From: Akkermansiaceae bacterium UBA7890
GTDB taxonomy: Bacteria; Verrucomicrobiota; Verrucomicrobiia; Verrucomicrobiales; Akkermansiaceae
Reading direction: 5' to 3'
Assembly (NCBI GenBank): GCA_002501065.1
Contig: DLRK01000193.1
Coordinates: forward strand, 1 to 7,329
DNA: 7,329 nucleotides
The position numbers and the translations under genes were made by a program. Every line of letters begins with the position of its first letter. Positions within the stretch are counted from its first letter, which is position 1. Below, piece by piece: positions 1 through 6,035 of the stretch. The notes below the pieces were generated by a model. It made no database searches. It worked only from the letters and a program-made list of their open reading frames with translations, and had not been told where the DNA came from.

Positions 1-64
1 CCTTGATTGAGTACTTTTTGCCGTACTCGCTGTTATAGTTAAGCAACATGTATGCCAAGAGATT
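1..64 (-). CDS. Possible gene fragment running off the window edge
   Basis: On the minus strand, one frame is open from the inner edge of the first repeat to the window end, about 21 codons. It contains AYMLLNYNSEYGKKYSIK, which looks like ordinary protein sequence, and about two thirds of its codons end in G or C. An in-frame stop lies inside the adjoining repeat, so the frame does not cross it. This matches the dehydrogenase and DUF1501 fragments next to copies 2 and 3, which is the main reason to list it. No family is recognised. Another minus frame is also open over this short stretch, so the assignment is tentative. Confidence 0.25.
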
Positions 65-132
65 GCACCCCCACCTTCCCCGGGCCTTCAGCCTCTAGGA
101 AACCCGGCCTGAGAAAGCAATTTACTAGCAGT
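64..132 (+). repeat. Interspersed 69 bp repeat, copy 1
   Basis: This 69 bp block is identical to 4009-4077 and 7193-7261, and its last 59 bp are also found at 7264-7322. It begins TGCACCCCCACC, contains CCCGGGCC, and ends TTTACTAGCAGT. Internally, 87-93 (TTCAGCC) can pair with 106-115 (GGCCTGAGAA) if two bulges are allowed on the second arm, so a weak imperfect hairpin is possible. At its right edge the last 7 bp, TAGCAGT, are repeated directly (126-132 and 133-139), which is not seen at the other copies. It lies between a possible coding fragment on the left and the 3' end of the 491-aa gene on the right. It does not match any element I recognise. Confidence 0.95.
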
Positions 133-195
133 TAGCAGTCATTCACTGAGCCGCGGGCAAGAACCTATGCGGGGCCTGTGCCCATGTCCCTTGGA

Positions 196-1671
196 CTACG
201 GAGCGGGTATGGTCACGGTAACGTCGTCGAGATACCAACCTGCCGCGGGCTGGTCGGTGACTTCGGAGTCACTTTGAAAGAGAAATTCGAGCACTATTTC
301 CTGTCCCAGAGCGGCCGGTGGCAGCTCCGTGGAATACTCCTCCCACCCCTCCGTATTAAACCCGGTGATTCCGGGTTCAACAACTGCCAGTTCGGCCCCG
401 GTGTCGACCGCAAGCACGCGGATGGTTCCAAGGTCACGGTCCTCGAAATTATCGATGTCGACCCACTGCATCATGGTAAGGGTGGCCTCGGTCACCCCGG
501 TAAGATTGATCGCCGGAGTGCGAAGCCAAACCGAGGATCCATGTCCATGGTCTCCGAGAATGTTCGTGCCATAGCAGTTCATTCCACTGAATGCTCCCGA
601 GGGAGCAGTAAAAGGTCCCCCCGCTGGATCACCGATGCTCCAGGTGGTGGCTTCTGCGGTATCTTCCGGGTTGAATCCCGTTGTCCATCCCGGATCGTCA
701 CCATCAAAGTTTTCGGAGAAGATCGCGAAGGGGGGAGACTCGAACTCCTCCACCCGATAAAGGCGAGCGGTATCCGCAGGGCGGGGCAGACTCAGGGTGT
801 TGAGGGGTGCACTGTGAGCGATATCCGTGGAACCCTCGACTTCCACGAGTTCCCAATCCTCGGCGGGAAGAGACGGATCGGTGGTGGTGCGAATCTGGTA
901 GAAGTGCTGGGGCCTGCTTCCCCACTCCAGAAGCAGATCTCCACCAGCCGACGAAACGGCGAGATCGAGGAGGTCCGGATCCTGTGGCAGGCCGCGTTTT
1001 ACCTCAAAGCGATCAAGGAACATCTTGGGTGTGTTGCCATTCCCCTCGCCAAACTTGAACATGACGACATCGACGACATTCGGGGTAAACTCCATGAGGC
1101 CCTCGGTGGAGGCGATTTCCTGTGGCTCTCCACCATCTATGAAGAGTAGATACGTCGCCTTGCCTATTTCTGCATCCCAGGTGAAGCGGAAGTGCAGCGG
1201 GGTGTCATCCGTGATGCCGATACGGTTGATGCGGTTGATGTTGCCCCCCCTCTCAGCGGAGTAAACCCGGATATCATCAAAGCTGTTGTAGACGAGCTCG
1301 ACGAACTTACCCCCGAAAAAGCGGAACTTGAAATCCGAGTTTGAGCCTTGGAAGTCCTCAAAATGCAGGTAGAGGTCGACGGTGAAGGATTCGATGCTCT
1401 CGACAGGACGTTTCAGTCCGGCATGACCCAGCACCGAAGTGGTGGGCTCGTTTACCTCATAAGTTCCTTCCCCGGTGAATCCAGGGTGTGCCTCGGGACT
1501 GTTTTCATCACGAATGGTCCACCCTTCGGCCAGGTCTGGCCCGTCGAACTCGTCCAGGAAGTCTACCTGCGCGACTGCAGCCTGCATGCCCACTAACGCA
1601 AAAAGCGTTATCGGTAAGCAGGCAGGCAGGGAAAATCTGGATCGGCTATCTGATGAATTGGTCATATTCAT
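196..1671 (-). CDS. Secreted multidomain protein: lectin-like domain, SxDLxxW-type module, choice-of-anchor-J-like domain
   Basis: This gene encodes a 491-aa exported protein of unknown specific function, probably binding carbohydrate or matrix at the cell surface. The frame is open further upstream to 1794, but the start at 1671 (ATG; a second ATG follows at 1665) puts a signal peptide at residues 1-34, ending VGMQAAVA before QVDF. Residues about 37-232 form a beta-rich LamG/concanavalin-like domain (DEFDGPDLAEGWT, SDFKFRFFG, VYNSFDDIRVY, MFLDRFEV) homologous to the 265-aa protein encoded just upstream. Residues about 235-314 resemble a fibronectin-III-like module (LLLEW, FYQIRTTTD, DWELVEV, LYRVEEF). 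Residues 315-491 (ENFDGDDPGW, GWYLDDVTV near the end) look like a choice-of-anchor J/MAM-like jelly roll. It ends TIPAP and has no PEP-CTERM tail. No clear Shine-Dalgarno sequence is seen. The domain names are by eye. Confidence 0.85.
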   Translation of the reverse strand: MNMTNSSDSRSRFSLPACLPITLFALVGMQAAVAQVDFLDEFDGPDLAEGWTIRDENSPEAHPGFTGEGTYEVNEPTTSVLGHAGLKRPVESIESFTVDLYLHFEDFQGSNSDFKFRFFGGKFVELVYNSFDDIRVYSAERGGNINRINRIGITDDTPLHFRFTWDAEIGKATYLLFIDGGEPQEIASTEGLMEFTPNVVDVVMFKFGEGNGNTPKMFLDRFEVKRGLPQDPDLLDLAVSSAGGDLLLEWGSRPQHFYQIRTTTDPSLPAEDWELVEVEGSTDIAHSAPLNTLSLPRPADTARLYRVEEFESPPFAIFSENFDGDDPGWTTGFNPEDTAEATTWSIGDPAGGPFTAPSGAFSGMNCYGTNILGDHGHGSSVWLRTPAINLTGVTEATLTMMQWVDIDNFEDRDLGTIRVLAVDTGAELAVVEPGITGFNTEGWEEYSTELPPAALGQEIVLEFLFQSDSEVTDQPAAGWYLDDVTVTIPAP

Positions 1672-1753
1672 GGTTTCTTTTTGAGATGCTCCACTTCCGG
1701 GCTGGGGGAGAGCTTGCGATAGGGGGCCTGGGGCTGGAACGCCAAGGCTTTTC

Positions 1754-1767
1754 CGGCCATTTGGCCG
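1754..1767 (-). terminator. Short perfect hairpin between the two minus-strand homologues
   Basis: CGGCCA (1754-1759) and TGGCCG (1762-1767) are exact inverted repeats around a 2 nt centre, in the 137 bp between the stop of the 265-aa gene and the start of the 491-aa gene. On the minus strand it is followed by GAAAAG rather than a T run, so it is not a canonical intrinsic terminator. It could attenuate readthrough or simply be chance in GC-rich DNA. No promoter is obvious between the two genes, so they may be cotranscribed. Confidence 0.25.
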
Positions 1768-1808
1768 TTCGGGCGACAAGGTAATGGGCGGCAAGGTTGC
1801 GCGGAACT

Positions 1809-2606
1809 TCAGGCGACGGTGCCGGCCGCCTTGCGCCTCCGTCCAAAAAGCAGGCCGAGGGCCCCGACGGACAGCATTCCGACGCTGGAAGGCTCTGGCA
1901 CGACGGACCAGCGATCAATTGCGATGACGGCTTGATCGGCGGGGCTGGCGCCCCACTTGAAGACCTGAACGTCCATGAAGTTGGACGCAAAATCACCAAA
2001 GCCGTCCCCGTTCCCTGCCCCGGAGTAAAAGGGCACTGCTGCGTCCCCGTTCAGGGAATAAGAAAGGTCCATCGTGTCAGCCGCCTGGCTGTAGGAGAGC
2101 ATCAATTCGAGGCTGTCGCCATCTGCGATACCGATGTTGGTGTTTCCGGCCAGGTTCCCGCCCGCGCCAGCCCTGTTGTCCCGGTGGAACAGTCGCATGT
2201 CGCCGAAGCTGTTCAGGATAACCTCCGCGAAACCGTTCGGGCCGAAGAATCGCCATTTGAAGTCGCTACGTGTATTGTTGGACGAAGGGTCAGCCAGGGA
2301 AGGAGCGGAGTTAAAGGGATCGGCGGCGACCACAACGCTGGCCCGAAAAGATGATGGGCCATCAAGTGGATCCCGGCGAAGCTCGGTTCCGGGATTCCCA
2401 TGAGGATCGGTCAGGACGTAGGCGCCACTGCCGTTCAGCCCGGTGTGGCCGGCGTCACCGAGTGCAGACCATGCCGGATCGAGGGTCGTGCCGTTGAATT
2501 CCTCAGTGAAAAAGACGGTAGCCTGTGCGGGGACTGTCAAGATGGCACACAGCAGAGTTGTGAAAAGAATCGATGCGTGGGTCCGATTTGTGGCCTCTGA
2601 TTTCAT
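1809..2606 (-). CDS. PEP-CTERM secreted protein with lectin-like domain
   Basis: This gene encodes a complete 265-aa protein. Residues 1-29 are a signal peptide (hydrophobic ILFTTLLCAILTV, then PAQA before TVFF). Residues about 30-233 are a beta-rich, LamG/concanavalin-like domain (EEFNGTTLDPAWS, SDFKWRFFG, VILNSFGDMRLF, AIDRWSV). The protein ends in a PEP-CTERM signal: VVPEP at 235-239, a hydrophobic stretch (VGMLSVGALGLLFG) and the basic cluster RRRK. In PEP-CTERM systems this tail is known to be a sorting signal processed by an exosortase, usually for exopolysaccharide-associated surface display; no exosortase lies in this window. The N-terminal domain is homologous to that of the 491-aa protein immediately downstream. 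The start ATG at 2606 follows an A run with no evident Shine-Dalgarno sequence, but it places the signal peptide correctly. Substrate and role are not known. Confidence 0.88.
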   Translation of the reverse strand: MKSEATNRTHASILFTTLLCAILTVPAQATVFFTEEFNGTTLDPAWSALGDAGHTGLNGSGAYVLTDPHGNPGTELRRDPLDGPSSFRASVVVAADPFNSAPSLADPSSNNTRSDFKWRFFGPNGFAEVILNSFGDMRLFHRDNRAGAGGNLAGNTNIGIADGDSLELMLSYSQAADTMDLSYSLNGDAAVPFYSGAGNGDGFGDFASNFMDVQVFKWGASPADQAVIAIDRWSVVPEPSSVGMLSVGALGLLFGRRRKAAGTVA

Positions 2607-3108
2607 TTTTTAGCTGGGATGGTGTTCTTGAGGTTGTGACCTCAGGTCTGGAGGGTGGTCAGCAAGCAGGGAGAAACTGTCTAAACCGATCTCGGCCTGC
2701 CAAGACGTCCTGTTGGGCTATCAGGCCACAGCAGAGTTACCAGAGAGAAAATTAAAACAGCGTAGAGCAGGTTAACTATCTTTATTAATCGATTTCCAAG
2801 GAGAGCACATGAGATGCCGAAATAGTGCCGAGGTGCGGAGAAAACCCCTGTCTCATTCATCAGCCGCGGCTTTGTCCTTTTCCTTTTACTCCTGCTAGCG
2901 TGAAGGGGTGACTGTCTTCTGCGCTCCTTCCGGACACACCTTTGAGTGGGGCCTTTCCATTTCTCGGCTTGGCCATTCCCGGGCTGTTTGGCTGCCGGGG
3001 ATCTGTTCCCTCGGAGGAGAAGGAATCCGGACGGTGACCCGGACATCCTCCGCAGGGAGGTAGAGTGGCGTTGATCTCTTGATGCGCGTGCAGGGAAACG
3101 CCCCTGGG
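2607..3108. other. 500 bp gap upstream of the PEP-CTERM gene, no convincing gene
   Basis: This stretch separates the stop of the truncated dehydrogenase from the start of the 265-aa PEP-CTERM gene, both read on the minus strand. Reading frames exist through it but look like noise: rich in Arg, Pro and Ser, overlapping the dehydrogenase end, and without a recognisable domain. The part nearest the PEP-CTERM gene, about 2740-2810, is clearly richer in A and T (for example ATTAATAAAG and TTTTAATTTT on the minus strand) than the surroundings and is the best place to look for its promoter, although no clean -35/-10 pair could be assigned. About 3020-3070 contains short inverted TCCGG/CCGGA repeats without a T run. 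The rest shows nothing further. Confidence 0.5.
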
Positions 3109-4008
3109 TCATTCAGGGAGTTCCATGACGCGGAAGTAGGCTTCCGCCTGCACCGGTCCCGGCAGGGTGGCGGTGAGCTCGGACTCAAGGGTAGTGGCTG
3201 TCCGGGGCTGCCCCAAGTCACTCCACGACTGCAGGTCGGTTGAAAACTGTAACTGATACTGCTTCCCGATTTCGGAACCGAAGACGATCTGTGTCCGGCC
3301 GCCGAGGATAAATGAACCGCCCGTGACTTTGAGATAGTATTTTCCGCGGGTATCGCTGAGGCGGTGAATGACGCCATTAGAGAGCGAAGCCACGTAAAGA
3401 TTTCCTGCCTCGTCCTCGCCGAAAGAAGAAATGCGCAAAGAGGTGTCGAGGAGTTCCCTGCTGAGCCATTTCCCCGCAGGATCCCGTTGGAGCCCCCAGA
3501 TCCGCCCTGAGCTGTAGTCGCCGAAGAAATAGACGCCCTCCATCCGGGGGAAGCGGGTCCCGCGGTAGACGTAGCCCCCGGTAATGGAGCTTCCAACATT
3601 GTGGTCATATTCCAGAACCGGGTCGGTTGAGATTCCCTTGCTGAGACTCGTGCCGGCATCGAAGGTATTGAATCCCTCGACCTGTCGCCACTGGAAGTTC
3701 TGCCCCCCCGCGCTGGACGCGGGAACAAAATTGACCTCCTCCCAGTTGTATTGGCCGACGTCAGCGATATACATGTCACCCGTCTGGCGGTCGAATGACC
3801 AGCGCCATGGGTTCCGCAGGCCGAAGGACCAGATTTCACCGGGAACACCGGGATCAAGCAGGAAGGGGTTGTCGTCTGGAATGGCGTAAGGCGACCCGGG
3901 GTCCGGCGTGCCCTCGACATCGATTCGCAGCATTTTTCCCAGAAGAGTGTCACTGGCCTGACCGTTTCCGGTGGAGCCGTGCACATCGCCGGCGCCGCCT
4001 CCGTCTCC
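3109..4008 (-). CDS. PQQ-dependent sugar dehydrogenase (glucose/sorbosone dehydrogenase family), 5' end missing
   Basis: The fragment encodes about 300 C-terminal residues of a soluble PQQ-dependent sugar dehydrogenase, a six-bladed propeller enzyme that oxidises aldoses in the periplasm. Family landmarks appear in order: GDGGGAGD at the cut end, TLLGKMLRIDVEG, GSPYAIPDDNPF, EIWSFGLRNPWRWSFD, GDMYIADVGQYNWEEVN, GGYVYRG, GVYFFGDYSSGRIWGL and FGEDEAGNLYVAS. About 75 residues follow as an SxDLxxW-type module (YQLQFSTDLQSW, AYFRVMELPE), which is extra to the catalytic fold. The first part of the propeller, including the catalytic His known in characterised members, is absent. Coding sense runs without interruption up to the repeat at 4009 and meets an in-frame TGA inside it (4033-4035). 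The only in-frame start-like codon nearby is a GTG at 3984, inside the conserved motif, so it is not a credible native start. The fragment is probably non-functional, unless the junction is an assembly error. Confidence 0.85.
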   Translation of the reverse strand, partial: GDGGGAGDVHGSTGNGQASDTLLGKMLRIDVEGTPDPGSPYAIPDDNPFLLDPGVPGEIWSFGLRNPWRWSFDRQTGDMYIADVGQYNWEEVNFVPASSAGGQNFQWRQVEGFNTFDAGTSLSKGISTDPVLEYDHNVGSSITGGYVYRGTRFPRMEGVYFFGDYSSGRIWGLQRDPAGKWLSRELLDTSLRISSFGEDEAGNLYVASLSNGVIHRLSDTRGKYYLKVTGGSFILGGRTQIVFGSEIGKQYQLQFSTDLQSWSDLGQPRTATTLESELTATLPGPVQAEAYFRVMELPE

Positions 4009-4077
4009 TGCACCCCCACCTTCCCCGGGCCTTCAGCCTCTAGGAAACCCGGCCTGAGAAAGCAATTTACTAGCAGT
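4009..4077 (+). repeat. Interspersed 69 bp repeat, copy 2, abutting the broken dehydrogenase
   Basis: This copy is identical over 69 bp to 64-132 and 7193-7261. The two bases before it (CC) are shared with copy 3 but not copy 1. Its left edge falls exactly where the dehydrogenase coding sequence stops making sense, within the codons for the GDGGG motif. At its right edge, ATTTACT-AGC-AGTAAAT (4065-4081) forms an inverted repeat with 7 bp arms that extends 4 bp past the repeat. Beyond it lies the leader of the 557-aa gene, with no trace of the missing half of the dehydrogenase. Confidence 0.95.
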
Positions 4078-4205
4078 AAATGGGCCAAAGGAGGAAAATG
4101 CTCCCAAAATAACTGGGGTTTCGGTCAAAATTTAGGCAGGTTTTCCTGAAATAGGGCGGGTCTGCGACTCTGCCGTAAAGCTCCAATCCAATCTGGGCCA
4201 CAACG
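4078..4205 (+). promoter_or_regulatory. Leader of the 557-aa gene, with a strong Shine-Dalgarno before a 4-codon frame
   Basis: These 128 bp between repeat copy 2 and the ATG at 4206 are richer in A and T than the flanking genes in their first half. AGGAGG (4089-4094), the best Shine-Dalgarno match in the window, stands 3 nt before an ATG at 4098 that opens only a four-codon frame (M-L-P-K, stop 4110-4112). The real gene start at 4206 has no such site. The leader might act as a leader peptide or be a remnant of another gene start; chance is also possible. No convincing -35/-10 pair was identified. Confidence 0.2.
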
Positions 4206-5879
4206 ATGAAAATCAGATTCTTATCGGTGACGATCGTCACTTACTCGATCTCTCTCTCCGCTACATCTGCAGGCCTGTTTAACGATGTTCCCGGGCTCTC
4301 GACCTCTGCCCGGGCGGCGCTGGTCGCTCACTATGATGGCCGCGCCGGGGTCGCGACTACCGGCAGCGTCGTCGAATCGTGGACCCCGTTGGACGGTGAC
4401 GGCAGGCTGCTTCCGGGCATGGTCGCCTCGTCTACGCAGCGCGGGAGTGGTGCAGCTGACCTCATTACCTACGACGGCAGCGACCGCTTGATTTTTGACG
4501 ATGTCAGCACGAATTCCGACGGTCGTTATCTCGCGGGAAACCTGGTCAATGCCGGCACCAGCGACTTCACCATCTTCTGGCTCGGCCATTATCAGGATGG
4601 CGCGCCGTTTGCCACTTCCGGCACCTACGCCTACAACGTCGGGCTTAACAACATATCGCATCAGCGTGACGATGGCGGCGGCGGTTTTCGCGTGGAGATG
4701 TATAACGGCACGACCTATGCGGGCGATGACATCACAGCCTATGACGGCATCGGCACTGTCTGGAGCACCGTCATCACCGCCACTACGCACGACACCTATG
4801 CCAACGGGATGAATCTCAATGTTGGTGGGAGCCCGGCCAACAGCGTCGTTGCAAACGCGGCCATCGTCATCGGGGCCTATAGCTCGGGCGGCTATGACCT
4901 GGTGGGCGAGATCCGGCAGATGATCATCTTCGAATCAGCCCTCGACGACGAAGACCGCGGGCTCGTCGAAGCTTATCTTGGCAGCCTCGCCGGGGTGCCC
5001 CCGGAGCCTGAGCCGACTCCCTTGGAGCCCCTCAAGCTCACGATTCATGATGGCCTCGCCGAACTGACGTGGAACGCCGATGCCCACCTGCTATCCTCGA
5101 GTGATCTCGTCGAATGGTTCATCGAGGCGGAAGCAACCTCACCCCTGTCGTGGGAGATCGACAAGGAGCGGGAATTCTTCCGTCTGGTGACCGGGTTTAC
5201 CGCGATCCCGCGGGGGGTGGTATTGCGCACGCGCTTTGAATCCGACACCTACCGTGAGATTGAGTACCACGTCGATACCGGTGAGCTGTTTTTCCTCGGT
5301 GAGCAGGCCCACGGCCTCGATTTTTACGGCGGCTCCAATAATCTGTGGTGGTGCGGCCTCAATTCCGCAAACCATGGATCCGGGCTCCTCGAGTTTCTGA
5401 TGGATCGCAACGAAGAGGCCGCGGCGATGAAAGCGATCGCGGTCGCCAGCGGATGGACGACATATGCATCCCCCACCTATAGCTTCCTGACGTTGGAACC
5501 ACTCTCTTCGCAGAAAACCTACATCAACCTCGCGGCACCCGCATCTCCGGGCCAGACCGAGACCACTGAAGCTTATACGGGAGATTATGATGAGATCTCC
5601 AGCAGTCGGATGTTCTTCGTGCTCTACCGTAATACTTCGAGTGGGGCTGCCTACCTCGGCCTTGGCGGCCCCAGCCTTGATGCCATCGCCTCTCCGCAAC
5701 CACCTGGGGACGGCTCCTCGAATCGTGACAATGGGGTGCGTATGGACATCGCCCTCAAAACGGCCGTCCCTCTCTCGGAGGAGGATAAACTGGAGCTTAT
5801 CAACCGATTCCTGCCCGTCCGACCGCTCTACGGGGACGCCTCCAGCGCCTACTTCTACCGCCACCCGCCGGGCCTCTGA
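4206..5879 (+). CDS. Secreted protein: lectin-like domain, SxDLxxW-type module and an unrecognised C-terminal domain
   Basis: This gene encodes a complete 557-aa exported protein of unknown function. Residues 1-22 form a signal peptide ending SATSA before GLFNDVPG. Residues about 23-262 are a LamG/concanavalin-like domain (ARAALVAHYDGRAG, YDGSDRLIF, DFTIFWLGHYQ, YDLVGEIRQMIIF, ALDDEDRGLVEAYL), closely homologous to the 290-aa product of the next gene. A Pro/Glu-rich linker (VPPEPEPTPLEP, 264-275) sits where the homologue has its VPEP tail. Residues about 276-330 resemble the SxDLxxW module (AELTWNADAH, SSSDLVEWFI, EFFRLV) in shortened form. Residues about 335-557 (VVLRTRFESDTYREIEYHVD, SNNLWWCGLNSANHGSG, SSRMFFVLYRNTSSGAAYLG, KLELINRFLPVRPLYG) form a domain I do not recognise. 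There is no PEP-CTERM tail or C-terminal membrane segment. The ATG at 4206 is chosen because the signal peptide begins there. Confidence 0.85.
   Translation: MKIRFLSVTIVTYSISLSATSAGLFNDVPGLSTSARAALVAHYDGRAGVATTGSVVESWTPLDGDGRLLPGMVASSTQRGSGAADLITYDGSDRLIFDDVSTNSDGRYLAGNLVNAGTSDFTIFWLGHYQDGAPFATSGTYAYNVGLNNISHQRDDGGGGFRVEMYNGTTYAGDDITAYDGIGTVWSTVITATTHDTYANGMNLNVGGSPANSVVANAAIVIGAYSSGGYDLVGEIRQMIIFESALDDEDRGLVEAYLGSLAGVPPEPEPTPLEPLKLTIHDGLAELTWNADAHLLSSSDLVEWFIEAEATSPLSWEIDKEREFFRLVTGFTAIPRGVVLRTRFESDTYREIEYHVDTGELFFLGEQAHGLDFYGGSNNLWWCGLNSANHGSGLLEFLMDRNEEAAAMKAIAVASGWTTYASPTYSFLTLEPLSSQKTYINLAAPASPGQTETTEAYTGDYDEISSSRMFFVLYRNTSSGAAYLGLGGPSLDAIASPQPPGDGSSNRDNGVRMDIALKTAVPLSEEDKLELINRFLPVRPLYGDASSAYFYRHPPGL
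4653..4733 (+). repeat. 81 bp coding segment nearly identical to 6501-6581
   Basis: This segment encodes residues 150-176 of the 557-aa protein, from ISHQRDDGGGG to YAGDDI. It matches 6501-6581 at 78 of 81 bases. All three differences are at third codon positions and synonymous, so the 27 residues are identical. Identity drops at both edges, for example GLNN versus GSND just before it. Confidence 0.85.
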
Positions 5880-6035
5880 CCCTGATCGGTTCACGGCTCT
5901 TTAAAGTCGTCCTTCTCTAAGAAGAGCGTAGCTTTGCAAGGCAGTTCGTCGGCACGGGGAGAAGCTAACTCCCGGCGAGCCTGATTTTGGGAGTATCCGC
6001 TTGCGCGCCGCTAAATTCTGTGAGGTCATGAGGGC
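5880..6035 (+). other. Spacer between the two lectin-like homologues, with inverted repeats
   Basis: The 156 bp spacer holds two modest hairpins. GCTCTT (5896-5901) pairs with AAGAGC (5922-5927), competing with a smaller CTTCT/AGAAG stem (5912-5916 and 5920-5924). GGGAG (5957-5961) pairs with CTCCC (5969-5973) around a 7 nt loop, with a TTTT about 10 nt further on. Either might terminate or attenuate transcription from the 557-aa gene, but neither is a canonical terminator. GAGG-type sequence lies just before the next ATG (6036). No clear promoter was found. Confidence 0.3.

Noticed and set aside
64..132. Repeat as a canonical integron attC or an IS terminal repeat
   Set aside because: No attC core motifs, no inverted copy at the other end of a block, and no transposase or integrase between copies. 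All copies are in direct orientation.
178..1149. Long open frame on the plus strand (323 codons)
   Set aside because: It lies entirely antisense to the well-supported 491-aa secreted protein, has no recognisable domain, and such frames are common opposite GC-rich genes.
1672..1794. Upstream extension of the 491-aa protein to a start at 1794
   Set aside because: The extra 41 residues are Pro/Gly-rich and would bury the signal peptide; ATG at 1671 places it at the N-terminus.
1797..2354. Plus-strand open frame of 185 codons
   Set aside because: It is antisense to the 265-aa PEP-CTERM gene, with no signal peptide, domain or start context.
2681..3112. 143-codon minus-strand frame in the gap
   Set aside because: It overlaps the dehydrogenase stop, is highly basic with no family resemblance, and has no ribosome binding site. 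One hydrophobic stretch near its end is not enough to call a gene.
2895..4088. Long open frame on the minus strand (397 codons) crossing repeat copy 2
   Set aside because: It is an alternative frame of the dehydrogenase, which has clear family motifs; its product is Arg/Ser/Pro-rich and starts inside the repeat flank. The apparent continuity across the repeat is an accident of GC-rich sequence.
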